Shown here in pieces: positions 62,400 to 64,000 of a stretch of 64,000 nucleotides of DNA. Each line of letters begins with the position of its first letter. Position 1 is the first letter of the stretch. The notes under the pieces are model-generated. The model did no database searches. It was not told the DNA's origin and saw nothing but the letters and a program-made list of their open reading frames with translations. Source of the stretch: Meconema thalassinum (lineage: Eukaryota > Arthropoda > Insecta > Orthoptera > Tettigoniidae); assembly GCA_946902985.2 (NCBI GenBank), contig OX336397.1, forward strand, positions 150,033,890-150,097,889, given 5' to 3'. The translations under genes were made by a program, and so were the position numbers.

Positions 62400-64000
62400 T
62401 CGGTTTTGGGTAGCAAGCAGCTGTAGCCTTAAGTTAGGTACCATCCCGGCATTTGCTTAAGAGTGTAAGAGTGGGAAACCACAGAAAACACTCTTAGAAT
62501 GGCTGAGGTAGGAATCAAGCCCACCTCTTCCCAGTTTTGCCTCACGAGGCTGAGTGTACCCCATTCCAGTCCTCAGACCAAAATTAAATTTCTTAGCAGA
62601 GCCAGGAATCGAACCCATGCCTGAGCAGTGACAGTCAAGAATGCTAGCCACTACACCAAGAAATGTTTCATGAATATCAGTTGTTGTTGTTGTTGTTGAT
62701 TCTTTAGGGGTTTTGTGATATCATGGTCATGTAGCCCTGTATACTGTACTTGGGGTGTGTGCTGTCTGATAACCTGTGTTATTGTAATGGCTGTATTAGT
62801 AATTCAGATAAGGATTGGAAAGGAGGTGGTCGTGGCCTTAACTTAAGATATATCCTAGCATTTGCCTAGATTGTATGAGTGGGACACCACAGAAAACACT
62901 CTTAGAATGGTTGATTGATTGATTTTGATGGCTGAGGTAGGAATCAAGCCCACCTCTTCCCAGTTTTGCCTCACGAGGCTGAGTGTAGCCCATTCCAGTC
63001 CTCAGACCAAAATTAAGTTTCTTAGCAGAGCCAGGAATCGAACCCATACCTAAGCAGTGATAGTCAAGAATGCTAGCCACTACACCAAGAGGTGTTTCAT
63101 GAATATCAGTTGTTGTTTGTTGTTGTTGTTGTTGTTGATTCTTTAGGGGTTTTGTGATATCATGGTAATGTAGCCCTGTATACTGTACTTGGGGTGTGTG
63201 TTGTCTGATAACCTGTGTTATTGTAATGGCTGTTTTTGTAATTCAGATAAGGATTGGAAAGGAGGTGGTCGTGGCCTTAACTTAAGATATATCCTAGCAT
63301 TTGCCTAGTATATGATTGGGAAACCACAGAAAACACTCTTAGAATGGCTGAGGTAGGAATCAAGCCCACCTCTTCCCAGTTTTGCCTCACGAGGCTGAGC
63401 GTACCCCATTCCAGTCCTCAGACCAAAAATTACATTTCTTAGCAGTGCCAGGAATCGAACCCATACCTAAGCAGTGACAGTCAAGAATGCTAGCCACTAC
63501 TCCAAGAGGAGTTTCATGAATATCAGTTGTTGTTTGTTGTTGTTGTTGTTGATTCTTTAGGGGTTTTGTGATATCATGGCCATGTAGCCCTGTATACTGT
63601 ACTTGGGGTGTGTGTTGTCTGATAACCTGTGTTATTGTAATGGCTGTATTAGTAATTCAGATAAGGATTGGAAAGGAGGTGGTCGTGGCCTTAACTTAAG
63701 ATATATCCTAGCATTTGCCTAGAGTGTATGAGAGGGAAACCACAGAAAACACTCTTAGAATGGCTGAGGTAGGAATCAAGCCCACCTCTTCCCAGTTTTG
63801 CCTCACGAGGCTGAGTGTAGCCCATTCCAGTCCTCAGACCAAAATTAAGTTTCTTAGCAGAGCCAGGAATCGAACCCATACCTAAGCAGTGATAGTCAAG
63901 AATGCTAGCCACTACACCAAGATGTGTTTCATGAATATCAGTTGTTGTTTGTTGTTGTTGTTGTTGTTGATTCTTTAGGGGTTTTGTGATATCATGGTCA
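62400..64000 (-). repeat. Head-to-tail array of family D SINE units, minus strand
   Basis: Four heads end near 62657, 63085, 63500 and 63918 (spacing about 428, 417 and 418 bp). Units two and four share AATTAAGTTTCTTAGC, GTGTAGCCCATTCC and GTGATAGTC. Unit three shares AAAAATTACATTTCTTAGC with the second unit of the left arm. A GATTGATTGATT insertion marks unit two (about 62912). Confidence 0.88.

Larger units (their letters stand above)
61766..64000 (-). repeat. Right arm of the large inverted repeat
   Basis: This is the reverse complement of 56940-58770 in order: unique block (61766-62040), RTE remnant (62045-62325), then SINE units. It has at least four similar SINE units against three in the left arm and continues past the window end. 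Confidence 0.85.

Noticed and set aside
1..64000. CRISPR array, toxin-antitoxin, phage or operon-like defence cluster
   Set aside because: The window is eukaryotic with introns, SINEs and LINEs; the regular repeats are a minisatellite and SINE arrays without spacers or cas-like genes.

Overview
This window is eukaryotic, AT-rich repeat DNA from an animal with a large, transposon-packed genome. Spliceosomal introns in a transposon gene, tRNA-headed SINEs, intact mariner, Tc1, PIF-Harbinger, hAT and Helitron DNA elements, a Gypsy LTR element and several LINE clades all point to an arthropod. An insect, perhaps an orthopteroid, is my best guess, by inference from repeat style only. I recognise no single-copy host gene. 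The only host-like coding remains are a decayed C2H2 zinc-finger array (10.76-12.69 kb), a decayed FLYWCH zinc-finger gene (18.25-19.06 kb, possibly itself transposon-borne) and one very weak candidate exon (14.95 kb).

Layout. 1-8.9 kb: three LINEs packed together, two on the plus strand and a CR1-like one on the minus strand, carrying a SINE, an RTE-type fragment and an unidentified insert. 8.9-19 kb: mostly unassigned DNA with the zinc-finger pseudogene (split by a Tc1 remnant), a mariner-like N-terminal fragment, a tRNA-Leu-like sequence and the FLYWCH remnant. 19.1-22.6 kb: a 3.4-kb minisatellite with a 28-bp unit. 22.6-32.6 kb: unassigned DNA, SINEs, a LINE broken by a hAT element, and a ~278-bp tandem duplication. 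32.68-34.16 kb: a structurally complete mariner with an uninterrupted transposase.

34.31-49.67 kb is the centrepiece: a minus-strand Helitron with both termini (5' TC, 3' hairpin plus CTAG, inserted between A and T). It encodes a decayed Rep-helicase with two short introns. A SINE with a perfect 8-bp target duplication sits in the helicase. A near-complete Gypsy element (LTRs 39482-40796 and 47108-48434, ATAC duplication) splits the first Rep exon. The Gypsy carries a T TTA AAC slippery heptanucleotide in gag frame, 19 nt before the gag stop, which leads exactly into the pol frame.

50-56.5 kb: a LINE interrupted by a PIF-Harbinger element (transposase fragment and MADF gene facing each other), which is itself interrupted by a SINE with an 11-bp duplication. 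A strand-switching T-rich/A-rich tract, an RTE fragment and several SINEs follow. 56.6-64 kb: head-to-tail arrays of ~420-bp SINE units arranged as a multi-kilobase inverted repeat around a ~3-kb spacer that holds an RTE-type LINE.

The layers can be ordered: SINE into Harbinger into LINE; SINE and Gypsy into Helitron; hAT and SINE into LINE; Tc1 into the zinc-finger array. No cooperative gene cluster or defence-like system was seen. The unusual items are architectural: the mariner with ~205-bp inverted ends that include transposase C-terminal coding sequence, the Gypsy frameshift signal, the intron-bearing Helitron split by Gypsy, the SINE palindrome, and SINE families that share or swap 3' tails.
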